64,000 nt of DNA from Periconia sp. R9002 (lineage: Eukaryota > Ascomycota > Dothideomycetes > Pleosporales > Periconiaceae), in the NCBI GenBank assembly GCA_023627715.1, contig JAMAHW010000041.1:186001-250000 (forward strand), read 5' to 3'. The position numbers were made by a program, and so were the translations under genes. Of the stretch, positions 1 through 12,410 are shown one piece after another. The notes under the pieces are model-generated. The model ran no database searches. It was not told the DNA's origin and saw nothing but the letters and a program-made list of their open reading frames with translations. The first letter of the stretch is position 1; the number at the start of each line of letters is the position of its first letter.

Positions 1-174
1 AGCCTTGCTGACGGTCTTGCTCATGTCTGCGTTAGCTTCCATGTCCTGGAAAGTGACCTCCTCTTTTCCCCATGTATGAGAGAGTATTGCGTACGGAGGC
101 ACATCGCCGCTGTTCGTTTCGCGAAAGGCGATGCTGCCGTCCAGATTGCGCTGCAAGAGGCGTAAGAGAGCCAT
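1..174 (-). CDS. HET-domain (heterokaryon incompatibility-like) protein, 5' end only
   Basis: Only the first 58 codons are inside the window; the gene runs off the left edge. From the ATG at 174 the peptide contains VPPYAILSHTWGKEEVTFQD, which matches the conserved start of the HET domain (Y-A-x-L-S-x-x-W-G followed by E-V/P-x-F-x-D). HET proteins of filamentous ascomycetes trigger cell death after fusion of unlike individuals, or serve as NLR-like sensors; the function of this one cannot be told without the rest. The reading frame is open from the ATG to base 1. Confidence is high for the family and nil for the C-terminal domains. Confidence 0.85.
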   Translation of the reverse strand, partial: MALLRLLQRNLDGSIAFRETNSGDVPPYAILSHTWGKEEVTFQDMEANADMSKTVSKA

Positions 175-1298
175 GGTTATAGGTCAGTGCGATCTTGTGG
201 CACGCGCGACTGGTGTAACCCGTTCGGTTCGATCGATATACAGGCGCAAGACATTCGAAAATCAACTAAGTAGAAGCAAACGTCGAGAGAGGAAGAGTGT
301 CAGGTAAGACTGGACAGTAGTGGTTGTAGGTATGCACTGCCCACCAGGCTGCATCGTGGCGCAGACAGGGAAGGGACGTTCATGTTGCCTGGATGTTATT
401 GGTAGTTTCTCGCACCGAGTCTCATGCGAACTGACTCCGAAAATTCGCAAATAATACATGATTTGCAAATCTACAAGATCCTGTTTAGTTGCCTGTGTGC
501 CCGTCCTGGCCAAGGACGTTACCTAGTGTACCCCCCCTCCACCTGTGTCGATACCCAGGGTAGCGATACTCTGTGAGGATCAAATTCAATTTCATACAAG
601 GTCCTGTGCAGTCGCTGTTGAAAAGTGAATTTGCTCCAGGCAGAGTGTGCGCATGGCGCAAGACAAAGCAGCAAGCAACAAAGCCAGTGGCAACCAGTCG
701 CTGTAACGATCCTCGTACATTACTACATTGGTAGACTAGTGATGTAAGCTAACTAGCCACGCTTAACTTACATCCATGCGCCACAGCATGGTGTTAGAAT
801 ACCGATCACGAGATAATATCCTTCCGACTTTCCTGTCATTTATGCACGCCCCCGTGCATCATTATCCAACTTTCTCAATCAGAAAGGTTGAGGTTAGGTA
901 CCGATTACTGCGTCTTTACCGATTGATCCAACAATACCAAACCCGCGCGCCATATAATATATACCTACAGTATAACTCCTCCAACACTCGAAAACCCCAA
1001 ACCAAACAAAAGTATCAATACATGCAGCTAAATAGAGTACGTGGATGTCAAGAATGAAAGGAGGGGCGGCACGTGGTATATGCACTCACATGAATGACAA
1101 TTTCAGGAAAATGTGCAACATGACCAAGATCTGTTCGATATTGTAAAACTATTCAGAAAAGAAAGGATGGATATCAAAAAATGAAAGAAACAGCGCTAAT
1201 ACTATCAATCTAGCTTACCCCCGCGCTATTCCTCTTATCCTCTACAGGATCTTTACTCTATCGATCTCACTCTACCATTACTCAACAGGAGACTTGAT
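175..1298. other. Intergenic, no gene seen
   Basis: This is 1.1 kb between the start of the HET gene and the 3' end of the transporter gene. It should hold the HET promoter and the transporter terminator. The short open frames on both strands show no family resemblance or splice pattern. Confidence 0.5.
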
Positions 1299-3479
1299 CT
1301 AGCTCTTAACCTTCTCCCCCACAACCTCTGGCGGCGTCTCCGCGCCAACGCCCTCATGCACCTCCTCTCTCGCAGCAACCTTCCTTCCCCGACCCGTGAT
1401 ATCGAGCCAGATAGCCTGCAACGTGCGCCCACTGGTTCCGCGACCCTCCCAAAGCGGGTACAAGCCAACGGCAAAGCAGCTGAAAAACATCCACAAGATG
1501 CCGACGACGACCCAGCCGGTGAAGAACTTCTTGGAGAAGACGTAGCCGGTGCCGTACATGGGCATGGGCCAGAGGACGAGGAGGGCGATGGTCATGAAGA
1601 CGGTCATCCAGCGGGCGATGCGGCTCGCCTTGAAGAGCTTGGCTTGCTCGGCTTCTTCTTCGGCGATGGAGGCGGTGCGGCCCTCGCCGGGGACGAGTTC
1701 GAGGTCGAGATGCGCGGCGGCCGCGAGGTCGTGGTCGTCGCCTTTGCGGATCGCTTTCATGGAGACCCAGTCGTAGTTTTGCGGGCCGAAGGCGTAGGTG
1801 AGGACGGGGACGAAGACGAGCGGGGAGAGGAGCGCCACGACGTTGCCGGCAAGCATGGGGTTGTTGGCGCCTGTGGAGTCGACGGTGAGCTCGCCGTATT
1901 GCTTCTTGGCGGTTACGAGCCAGGCGATGAGCGAGCAGACGAAGCCCAGGGGTGGGGTGAGGGTCGCGGCCCACCAGTTTTGCTTGCTCCACATGAGGGT
2001 GAGGGTTGCGGGGAGGACGGCAGACGAGATGATGACACCCATGAGGAGGTAGAGGTAGCCCATGGAGATGCCGATGTAGTAGAGCGCGGTCGACCACGCG
2101 GCCATGACGACGGCGAATCCGACGACCATGACGTGGGACATGCCGATGAGCTGTTTACCGGTGGCGGAGGGGTTGATGTAGGTTTGGTAGAAGTCGTAGG
2201 TGAAGATGGAAGAGACGGCGATGAGTTCGGCTGACATGGCACTGGTGACGGCCATGAAGACGAGGAGAAGGGTTGCTACGGCACCACCACTTCCCAGCAG
2301 GGCGACGGCCGCCGTGGGCAGGACGAGTCCGGCTGTGACATCAGCGTGTGCCATGCGTTCGGGGTAGGTGGGGAAGACGGGATTGTTCTCGAGAGCGAGG
2401 GCCGCGAGGCCCATGGTGGTGGCGGCGAGCCAGGGGATCGCGAACCAAGAGAGTCCGCCCATGATGTAACCGGGGAGGGCGTCGACGGGGCTGGCGGCGA
2501 TGGCTTTGTTGTAGTAGCCGTTGTCGCAGAAGACGGTGCCAAAGTTACCGACAATGTTGATGACGAAGAAGATGGCTCCCTCCTTGGAACGCATGGTCAA
2601 GTACGAACCGCCGGCGTTTCCTTCGACGGGATGGCGCTTGGCAGCTTCTTGGAGGAGATCGAATACTTTGCCCGGGCTTCCGAGGTGCTCATTGGTGGCG
2701 TAGGTAGTGAAGGCGAACATCAAGAGAATGACGAGGATGACGACGGTGTGGGCGTAGTCCGTCAGGAAAGTAGCTTTGATGCCACCGAACATGGTGTACA
2801 AGACGACGCCGACTGGGAGAAGGAAACAAGCCGCAGCAGTTGGCATGCCCGTAAGCTGGGAATGTAAGTACACGAAACGGTATTTTGAAGGGACGACTTA
2901 CTGAAGTTACAACCGCACTGCCTCCAGTCAACAACATAGACGTCACGAGAATGTTGGTGAACAAGCCAAACACCATGAAAACGATATGCGTAACCGCGCC
3001 GTAGCGTGCACGAATGACTTCTAGGAACGTATGCGCGTTGGGTGCTCGGCGTTTCAATTCAATGGCAATGGTCGCGAAAAGGATAATTTGTACTGTGGCA
3101 CCAGAAGCGTACCAGAAGGGACCCGAAACGCCATAGTTGTATGCGACTGCGCTACTCTGGAGGAGAGTTGCAGCCCATGTCCAGGAGGATACTACGGCGG
3201 AAGCCACGAGACCTGACTTGACTGTTCGCCCAGCAGTGCTAAACATCTCGGAGGTTTGGAGTTCATAGTTGTATCTGAGAAGTTAGCGACAGCCGTGTGA
3301 ATATGAAAAGACAATCCAACCTACCTCTTGAGCACGAAAGTCGTGAGAATCATACCAAAGCTACACTATGTCAGCACACATACACCCCGCATCCGCATAG
3401 CAACTTACGAGAAAGCAAACCCCAACCCAATGACAATGCCATAGCCAACGCCCTGACCAAGAGGCGGAGTTGTTGCCAT
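1299..3479 (-). CDS. dur3: Urea/polyamine active transporter, DUR3 type (sodium:solute symporter family)
   Basis: Four exons, 3409-3479, 3325-3360, 2902-3274 and 1299-2855, join in frame to 678 residues; the introns are 48, 50 and 46 bases, all GT-AG. The start ATG at 3479 gives a short N-terminus followed at once by a membrane segment. About residues 40-75 read [20 protein letters not shown] and [13 protein letters not shown], hallmarks of fungal DUR3. Many hydrophobic segments follow, as expected for the roughly 15-helix SSS fold, then a charged cytoplasmic tail. Family members import urea, and in yeast also polyamines, at the plasma membrane with a cation gradient. Length is normal for the family and no breaks are seen. 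The 292-residue open frame on the other strand is a shadow of this gene. Confidence 0.93.
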
Positions 3480-5551
3480 GATGAGCAACCTCGTGGAAGC
3501 AAGTCGTCAACAAAAACCGGCAATCCAAGTGATGACTCGGGAGCTTGAGCACAGACCGTCGTAGCAATCCAAGGTCAAAACACAACAGACTCGTGTGAGT
3601 GTCACCTCACGATAAACAGCTCTCCGAGGGTGGGAAAGCAATCGTTTATAAGCACCCCGCCGAGGCCAGCTATATCAGCCTAGATCGACAAGCGCTGTGA
3701 AGAGATGCAATTGAAAGAGACTAGCTAGGTGACTCCCGCGGGCGCGATCGCGTGAAGAACCTATAGCTGAAGTGTGGAAGCTCGAAAAAGGCGTCGCCAA
3801 GCGTCTTTCACGAGCAAGCCAGCAATTGAAAGCTTTTCAAAAGCTCCGACGGCGGCGATTGGGAGGAGGTGGACGAAAGGAGGTACGATACGAATCAACG
3901 ATGAATTGATAGCGAAAAAAGAGGGGATTGGGGTGAGATACCCGCACATACATAAGGTAGTTACATAGCTAGGTGCATAACCGCCTAGCCGCGTAGGCGC
4001 AATCCATGCTATATCTCCGCCGCAAAGGGCAGAGAAATGCGGTTTCGTGATGGCGCGATTGGGTATCCGTGGGGAAAGCCAGAGCTCTGTGTATTTGCCG
4101 TGGGGACGATCTGGGCCGGAAACTGATAAGCAAGCGACTCATGGGATGGGTAAGTAGGGGACGTGTGTGGGAATGGTTCGTCGTCGAGATAAGCTGTGCA
4201 ACAGCTTTTTAGTCAAGAGCGATGTACATGTGCGGCGTAGGGAAATGGTGGGGCATCAACCAATGGATGGAATCTGTTCTCCAGTCTGGTAAGTTTGAAG
4301 GTGTTGTACAAGGAGCGTTGTGAGGGTGCCGAAGTTTTGAGGCTGCGTTTCACGAGGACTCTAGATCTCAAACTCGCAACACAAAAGCATAAACGAACGC
4401 GCCACAGGCTGTGAGAGAGAAACGTGGGACCCCATTATCTCACTCGTATTGTTGTTACGTCGTGGTCAGCATCTCCGCGCTGCATCATGGCGTTCAGGCT
4501 GTCGTCTCATCAAGACTCGCACTAGCCATCTAGCAGCCGTTGGTGCTATCAAGCCGCCCTCATTCCAGCTTAGCGCCTTCGTACCCTATTGGCTGAAATC
4601 CTCGTTTCTTATCTCGACCCTTCGAGCTGGGCTGTGAGTACTCGATACCGTGTGGTAATGTCAAAACTCCAAAGATTGTCGTCCAGATAGCCACAGGACG
4701 GTCGAGAACAAAAGAGGCGCCGATGTCGCTTGAAGTCTTGCACGCGACAGACATGTGTTTCTATAGAGAATGACAAAGTTATATGACGGAAAGCAGCTGT
4801 GATTTGAAGTGGGATGTCTGAAGCCGACAAAGGCAGCGCGTGGGGGGAACGTCCGACTGCCAATTTACTAATCCAACACGCAGGCGGATGATCTGCATTG
4901 TTTGTTTCCACTAACCATCTCTTTAATTATAATTCCATGTTTTCTTTTTTTTCCATTCCGTCTCTATCGGGGTCGGACTCAAGCAATTGGGCCAGAACTC
5001 CCCACGGGATTACTCAACGGGGACAGGGAATATCGAACGGTTCTCAATGTGTAAAGAGGTTTTCAAATGCGAAAATGCGGGATGAATCGTGTATTCGTTC
5101 GTCGGTGAATGTACTGTACAGGTAGTGTGTGATGTATGCGCGCGTGTGCATGTTGAAGCGAGTGACCACAATGGATTTATTTGAGCAACCCAAATATGTC
5201 TCCCTTTCGCCGATTCACGTCCACTTTCGCTTGAATTGATTGAAGTGTCTATCGAGACGACGAAATATGCCAGGAAAGTCACGGTGGTTAAATGGTCAAT
5301 GTTGGCAAGCCAATCAGTGCGGAAGGCGCGTCGCGTCGCATGAGGTGGAAGGAGCGGCCACGCGCTTTCCTTCTGACTCAAACCCTAACTCAACACCACT
5401 TCACCCTCACACAGGCACTGCAAACACTTTTCACGGTACATTTCATGACAAGAAGAATGAGATGAGGTATATTATACTATAAAAAGACAAGACCGCTCCT
5501 TTTTGATGCATCGCTACAGCACTTTTCCGTTTCCAACGCTCAACACAACGC
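3480..5551. other. Intergenic between transporter genes (DUR3 upstream region)
   Basis: This is 2.07 kb between two genes on the minus strand. The right-hand part should include the 3' end of the nucleoside carrier gene and the left-hand part the DUR3 promoter. No coding frame here resembles a known protein. Confidence 0.5.
3610..4440. promoter_or_regulatory. Cluster of HGATAR (GATA-factor type) sites upstream of DUR3
   Basis: HGATAR hexamers occur at 3610-3615 (CGATAA), 3907-3912 (TGATAG), 4124-4129 (TGATAA), 4187-4192 (AGATAA) and 4435-4440 (TTATCT, the reverse form). In ascomycetes, urea permease genes are known targets of the nitrogen regulator AreA/NIT2, which binds this hexamer. The hexamer is common by chance, so this is suggestive only. 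Confidence 0.35.
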
Positions 5552-7464
5552 TTACGAGGCGGGGGCAAGGGTCTGGAAGTTGGCCTGGTCCTGGATGACC
5601 AACCCGGCAACGCTGGCACTCGTCAAAGTGGAGAAGACACCAGAGATGAGGGCGCTGAAAGCGAGACGCGAGACGTCACCGCTGCGGGCCGGCGAGATTT
5701 GCGACAGCACACCAATCTGCGTACCGAGCGAACCAATGTTTCCGAAACCGCACACGGCGTATGTGGCAATGAGCTTGGAGCGAGGGGAGAGCTTGTGGTA
5801 TGGGGAGTCTGGGTCCTTCTTGGCCACGAGGGTGTCGAAGGCCACGAACTCGTTGGCAATGACCTTGATACCAATGAGACGGCCGACAAGACGGAGCTCG
5901 GTGATATCGCGCTTGACACCGAGAAGGAAGGCGATGGGGACGCAGACGTAGCCCAGGACGAGCTCAAGAGTCAGGTCGTACTCGCCATCCAGGTTGATGT
6001 AGCGACCCCACCAGGTGAGGAGACCGTCGATGAGAGCGATGAAGGCGATAATGACAAGAAGCGTACTGACAATCATACCAGCAATCTTGATACCCAACCA
6101 AGCTCCGTTGGCGAAGGCGTGAAGACCATTGACGGGCTTGTTATCGTCATCCTCGGGAATGACGACGCGTCCAGAGGTAAGAGTCTCCTCCTCCTCTGGG
6201 TAACGGAGCTTACTGATGGCGAGCGAAGCAGGGATACTCATGACGCAAGACGAGATCAAAGCTTGAGGGTTGATGCCCATGTTGATATAAGCGACCAAGA
6301 CACTGCCGGCAATGGTAGCAAAACCGGAGGTCATGACCTGGTGAATCTCGGCGCGGGTGAGATGGGCGACGAAGGGCTTGATCAACATGGCAGACTCTCC
6401 CTGACCAATAAAGGGCGAGGCAGCAGCGACGACGGCTTCAGCACCGGACACGCGCATGGACCAGAAGAAGAAGACGGCGAACTTTCCAATGAACCACTGG
6501 ATGAAACCATAGTAGAACAGAAGCTGAACGAGAGCCACGAAGAAGATGATGGGGGGAATGACACTGATCAGGAACCAGGTCAATTTAGCCGTATCCGGGC
6601 TTGTGAGGAACGAGGTACCGTCACCGGCAAAGTGTAGAAGCTCGCGGGCAAGAGTGGAGACGAAGTCGAAAATGTCATATCCAGCCTTGGTGCGCAGGAC
6701 GAACAAGGCAATAATGAACTGCATGAGCATTCCAACAATGACGGTGTGCCAGACAATAGCCTTGCGATTGCGGGAAGTGGCCCAGAAGCCGAAGATGAAG
6801 ACGGCCAAACCGAACAAGCTCACGGCACGGTTGTCGCGGGTGTTGTCTTCGGATTCCGCACTTGCGAAAGCACCAACTACCATGACGGCGATTGTCAATG
6901 CAGCCCCAGCGGGAACGCGCAGCTTCTCGGGGATCAGAGCAGCGAACTTGACGCCCGTGTTGTTCCATACAAAATGCATTGGCCTGGTAACGTAGGACAC
7001 GGGGACGTAGAGGGTGATGATACGGAGCATAATGGCCAACCATAACAAGAAAGGAATGACCCAGTTCTTGTCATGGCGATGGACGACGACACTTGCGATC
7101 CACCAGCTAGAGGCCCGAATATTAGCTCCGACAATGGGAGAAATCTCTCAACTTTTGCTTACCCGGTGAAGAGCATGGCGAAGAAGATGTGGAAGAAGAC
7201 GCGGTACGTGGTGTAGAGGCTGCGTCGCGGGACGTCCTCGGTGGAGGTGGGGAACGAGGCGCTGCCCTCCTTTGTGGAGTCGTACATGCCCGTCTTCTCG
7301 ACATCGTGAACGGCGTGCTTGTCGTCGTAGGGTGTCTGGATGGCGGGCTTCTCGTCGTAGGGAGCCGGGCTGGCGTCGGTGCCCACGTGATGGTCCTTCA
7401 GGCTCTTGCGGTCGGCATCGGCACTGAGGATGGGGTCATGATGCTCACGGGCAAGGTCCGCCAT
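5552..7464 (-). CDS. Concentrative nucleoside transporter (CNT/NupC family)
   Basis: Two exons, 7163-7464 and 5552-7106, with a 56-base GT-AG intron (7107-7162) encode 618 residues. The first ~100 residues are a polar, acidic cytoplasmic tail ending in the first membrane segment (FFHIFFAMLFTG, continued by WWIASVVV across the splice). The C-terminal half carries the CNT signatures: the GQGESAML loop and CGFGNIGSLGTQIGVLSQI, followed by the gate region around SRLAFSALISGVFSTLTSAS. CNT proteins import nucleosides with protons or sodium at the plasma membrane. Length fits fungal CNTs. The long opposite-strand frame (5699-6637) is a shadow. Confidence 0.93.
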
Positions 7465-10400
7465 GGCTGCTTGAAGATTCCTAGGGGAGGGGAATTTGAA
7501 GAGGGCGAGGAATTCACGGCGGGATGAAGCGGCGCATGGTGGGATTTTTATTTTGTTCCGAGTGCCAACCGCTAGCTCTCGACAAACGGAGACGGCGTGC
7601 GACCATCTCGGCCTCGACGAACAGGATTGTCACCGTGCGCCCGACACCCTTGACAGCTGCCTGTTGCGGCTAGCCCCGTTTGCCCGCAGTCTGCCCGTTG
7701 CGCCACCCTGATTGGCTTGCGCTGCTTGATGATCCCTCGCCACAGCTGCTTGTCCTCCTCTCCTCCTCCATCCCGTCTCCCCAAAGAGAGAACCATTGCT
7801 GCCACCGCCGCCTCTCATCCAGCCATGCGTGTCAAACAGAGGCCGCCATGTCTTGCCCCTGGCCGCTGCCTGCTAGCCTTTCCTAGTCCGTGGCTCTCTC
7901 GACCTTTCCTTATCACGAGTCGGGACCGACCAGCGGCCCCCATTGGACCACTTTTGATAGCGTAGCTGGCGTAGCACGCTTTGCGGAGAGATAAGCGCGG
8001 CGATTCTCTGCGGGGGGCTTCGGTTGAGGCTCCATGTTTGGCTTCTGGAATGCTACGCTTCATCCACCCTTGCCTGCCAATTTTGGTTATCATCGCCAAC
8101 CCCGAAAGAAGCCATCCTCTCAAATCCTCAAATGTTCTCCAAACGTTTCTACACCCAAAAACAATTGTCACTTCTTCGCTCTTCAAGTCTATCCCACTAC
8201 ACAGCTGCCCTTGTTCTTCAGGCAATTTACCGCAAACAAAAAGCAATATTTTCGAAGCAACACGTCTGGCCAGCGTCACAACGTGGTAAGCTGCGCTAGT
8301 CCGGTCCTTGGCCTTGGTTCCGTTGGTCTCGTGTCAACATCCCCAATCTGGCCTCGGGATCGCCTATCTCCACCTGCCCTCCACACAATCCACTCTCCTT
8401 CGCCTCGGAGGTGGACCATGGAAATTGAACTCGGGACATGAGAATGGGAGCCGCAAGAAATTGCTAATTCTATCCTCCTCTGCGCCAGGAACAACTTGAA
8501 CAAGTACACATTGGGTGGTGCGGTGCTGACGGTCATCAGTCTTCTCTTATCTTTGCCATCAGTACCATTTCCCTACACGGTATGGAGTGTGGTGAGACGA
8601 TTAGGTAGTTTGTTTGTAGGATTGCCGCGGTTACGGTTCTGGACCCTTTGTCCTACTTTGCTGCTTTGCAAATACGGTTTACGGTAAAGTTCCAACTGCA
8701 ACATTGGATTTCCAACGACGTGGATCGCCGTTTGGTCGTTGCATCGTTGCGCGATGGTCTGATAGGGCTGGTTGCGTCTTACTTATCTCAAAACTTGTTC
8801 CTTGGCTGTTCAGCTTTCAGCTTGCTCACTTACTAGAAATCAGAGTTTCCTCATTGGACGCTGCCAAAACATTGTGAGGCACGGTAGTACTACAGCTAGG
8901 AGCATCGTGTGGTGCAGTAGGTTCACATGCCAGGCATCTCACCCTCCGACGTCCGTATTGCTGGCGCCTGTGCTTATCTCTGCTCGAGGTTATCTCTGTT
9001 ACGCCAGCTCCGTACGATGCTGTCTATTGGTGTGGGCGACCATGTCAATTGGTTTTAACTTCCGGGGAGACGCATCGGATTTCGCCTGCGAGCAATACCC
9101 CCCGTCCTCGGTACTTGCAGCAAACACATGCATGGGAACTGCACGGCACTGTCAGACCAGGTCGCCGGGCCCTTTTGACTTTTGTTCGCTCGCACTTCGT
9201 CGTTCGTTTTCAAGTTGAAGTTGTAGCACCAACGTTTGAAGAGAGCTTTGGGGAATTGATGCTAATCATGCTGACGTCAACGACCTGACTCTCGTCGCTA
9301 CGACATTCTTCTGTTGTGTGTAGGTCGTGTGACTAGGGTGTGTGTAGGTTGCGTTTCGCCGGGGCATTTCTGCCACAACGACAGCAGATCAAATCTTCTT
9401 CTCATACACATTGTCATATACCATTCTTCCCTCATTCGCCCTCACACACTCCCTTCTTTACTCCTTCCTAACTCCTTTCATGCACTAGTTCACCCCTTCT
9501 TCCCTACATCCTCCAATCCCGCACATACCTCCGTCCAACGTCGTTGTCCAGTCCACGAATAACCTAGGTACCACTGCGGCGAACGCGGACGGAAGCAACA
9601 ACACTACCCATTTCATCTATTTACTAATTACCCATACACATGAACCTGTCTCCGATTAACCTTTGCAGGACAAACCATCATTGTTCTTGATGGCAAAGTT
9701 GTATCACATACCTGAACCGATGGATATGTACCTAGGTAATTAGTAAAAAGGACTTGTCTAGGTACCTATGAGTGCTCCCCCTTCGTATTGCGGGGCAAAT
9801 AGCATGTATATTTCTACAACTACCTAGTTCTTGAATCTCCTTCTATTCCAAACCCTCTTGCTAGTTATAGATACATACATACATACCGTCCAATCCAGCC
9901 CCACCCAGTCCTTTCAACACCCCCCCTCCCCCCTGATCGATCACCTTATCCAACCATCCCTATCCCATCCCATCCCCAAGTACCTACCTACCTACCTACC
10001 TACCTACCTACCTACCTACCTACCAGTAATCATCTTTAATTCAGTCTTCTCTTCCTCAACCAGCCATCTCCTCTATACCGCTGCTAAATAACATTAATGT
10101 TGTATCAAAACTAGTGTTTTGTTGAACTTGTTGTTATCTGGCAATTGCGTGCGTCAATCGAGACGGACGGATACCTTACTCTGGGTACATACATATGACG
10201 TACGTACGCGTTGAAAGGAAAAGAGGCACACCTGTACATAGAGTCATCTGATTCAGATAGGAGGAGAAGTTGTGCCGATATATGTACGTATGTATGTACT
10301 TGTTTGAAAATGCGCATTCTTACATATGTACCTATGTAGATGAAATGTAGAAGAACGTAGGTAAATGATTGATGATGATGCCGGGATCTCATAGAAGAAA

Positions 10401-10597
10401 AAAACGTCAAAAAAGGAAATAAACATCCTGCCTATATACCCATCAATCCCTTAAAAATGAACGCCAACCATCCATCCATCGCGCCCATATGATTTCCTTT
10501 CCCTTTCGCTATCCCATCCAAGAACATGAGAAGAAGAAAAACCAAGAAAAACCTCAAGCGTAACGCCGCCGTAAATGCGAAACCCCTCATCACGACG
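7465..10597. other. 3.1 kb gene-free stretch
   Basis: This stretch includes the promoter of the CNT gene and the 3' flank of the RMD5 gene. Open frames up to 154 codons exist on both strands, but none has a credible protein composition, splice structure or family match. The only clear structures are the TACC microsatellite near 10.0 kb and several TACCTAGGTA-like palindromes at 9.56-9.83 kb. Confidence 0.5.
9981..10024. repeat. (TACC)11 microsatellite
   Basis: Eleven perfect tandem copies of TACC span 44 bases in non-coding sequence. The array is preceded by C-rich and CCATCC-rich low-complexity sequence. Confidence 0.95.
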
Positions 10598-11965
10598 TCA
10601 CAAAAACACCTTGATAGCATCCTTAGGATGGCTCTCGCCGGGACAATACGGACACTTGAACCTCCCACCCTTGCTCAAACGATGCAGCGATTCGTGCGCA
10701 ATGACGTGGCCGCAGGGCATCATGACGGGGGGGTTCTGATCGGTGGACTGCTCCTTGGAGACGGGGCAGACGAAGATGGAGTGGAAGTGGTAGGAAGGTG
10801 GGAGTGGGATTTCGACCTGTTTGTCTCAGTTAGTTTGTTTTGTTTTGTTGTTTGGGAGGAGAGGGAAGGGGGGTGAAGAGCTTACGGGGAGTTCGTTCTG
10901 CGTCGTCCATTCTGTGCGCGTCTTCTCCATGATGCTTTGGAGTTTTAGGAGATGCGGTAGTGCGATTGCGCCGGCGGTAGCTGCGATGTAGAGAGGTGAG
11001 TCGGCGCTGAGACCGAGGAGTGAGCAAAACTCGCGCGTGAAGCTCGTAGCCACGTCCTCCCACGCCGCGTCGTTGATAAAGTACCGCGCGTACGGCGACT
11101 CGAGGATATTGGGCCAGTACGCCATGGCGCCCATGAGCTGCCGGACCTCGCCGGCGTAGCGTCGCTGGAACGTCACGAACTCGCGGCGGGCGTAATTCCA
11201 CGCTTCCAGAGGACCAGTCGCGATTTCAGAGTCGTCCTCCATCAGATCGTCAGATTGCGCTTTGTAGCCCGCGTAGTGGCACACGAATTGCAGTCTGCAG
11301 AGCTCGAATTCGAGATTGCTGCCCCTAGTTTCGAGAACGTCGCTGCGCTGTCTCGCCCATACGATGGCTGGACCGAGGTTTCGCTTTTGCCGCAGTTCGT
11401 CCAGGATGTGATACATCTCTATGAATTGCTCCTGCAGCTTCTCCGAATTCAATGTGCCTTCTGCTAGATCCTTCTCTCGTGGTTCATTGAGGGCGGGATT
11501 CGGTGTGTTGGGGGTAGGTTCGGCGTGTGGAGGGTGACGGTTTGCTTCTTTAACGAAGGTGGAGGCTACGGCGAACTCGCCTTCACGAAGAAGGTGCATG
11601 GCAATGGCGCGGTTGATGAGTTGGGGGTGGGAGGAGAGGGCATCGTTGGAGGCGGAAGGGAGAGGTTTGTCCTTGAATTTCTTGTCGAGTGCCTTCCCGT
11701 ACTTGTTCAGGCCTGAATAGATGGGCTTCAGATCCTTCTGGGCTTGCTCCAGGCTTCGCTTGAGGGGGTCTTGCAGCTTTGCGAGGGTCAAGGGCGCGGT
11801 TTGCGGCTGGTCGGCGATGTTATTGCGAGCGGCGGTGAGCAGGTCGATTGCCTTTTGGACATCGTCAATGCTGGATCGGAGGTTTGCTGTCTTCTCGAGG
11901 GTCTCTAGCTGTTCTAACAGCTCCTGCATGCCACCTGATGTTGATGGCGGCGGTTGCGGAGGCAT
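10598..11965 (-). CDS. RMD5: GID/CTLH E3 ubiquitin ligase RING subunit RMD5 (GID2)
   Basis: Two exons, 10886-11965 and 10598-10816, with a 69-base intron give 432 residues. In order: an N-terminal helical region; a LisH-like segment near residue 110 ([19 protein letters not shown]); CTLH/CRA helices ([15 protein letters not shown] and [11 protein letters not shown]); and, mostly in exon 2, the degenerate GID RING with [25 protein letters not shown] and [14 protein letters not shown]5 with its partner FYV10/GID9 forms the catalytic pair of the GID/CTLH ligase, which in yeast degrades gluconeogenic enzymes. FYV10 homologues lack this CPVS...CGH arrangement, which favours RMD5. The RING-like cysteines and histidine are all present. 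Confidence 0.93.
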
Positions 11966-12410
11966 CTCGGAGGAGAGCCGAGGTAGGCGTGGGGGTTTGA
12001 GGGGGGCTTGTAGTTTTGAGGGTGGAATGAAAGTTGGAAAGCCCGTTACGGGCGAGCCTGGTCAACTCATACAAGAAAGAGGGTATAGCTATGTCGTGGT
12101 GGTGCTGGTGTTGGCGATGGCGGCATGCATCGGTGAGTGGTGACTACTATCTAATCGATCTACGCCAAGCTTTATGACGCGGGGACAGCCGAGCTTCATT
12201 CCTTATGCATGTGCTCGTCTCGTCTCCTGTACCACCCTCCTAGCTCCCTTCAATACGACATGCTCCCGTTTAGACGATGATGCGAATTATCATGTGCAGT
12301 AGTCTGCCCTTGCCATTTCATATTCGCTTCACCTTCGCTTCACCGCCTCCTTCACTCGGAGAGCCTGTACAAACACCATGAACAGATAGCCTTGCGGAAT
12401 TAAACACATC
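11966..12410. promoter_or_regulatory. Bidirectional promoter region between RMD5 and the STB6-like gene
   Basis: This is 445 bases between two divergent start codons, so it should hold both promoters. It is pyrimidine-rich toward the right-hand gene. No specific binding site is claimed. Confidence 0.5.

Noticed and set aside
1356..2234. 292-codon open frame opposite DUR3
   Set aside because: It is the antisense shadow of a well-conserved transporter exon, with Gly/Asp/Glu-rich nonsense composition.
5699..6637. 312-codon open frame opposite the CNT gene
   Set aside because: Antisense shadow; the composition follows from the codon bias of the real gene.
8415..8500. tRNA-like sequence on the minus strand (GCGCAG...GAGTTCAATTT)
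   Set aside because: The T arm does not pair and no acceptor stem can be formed.
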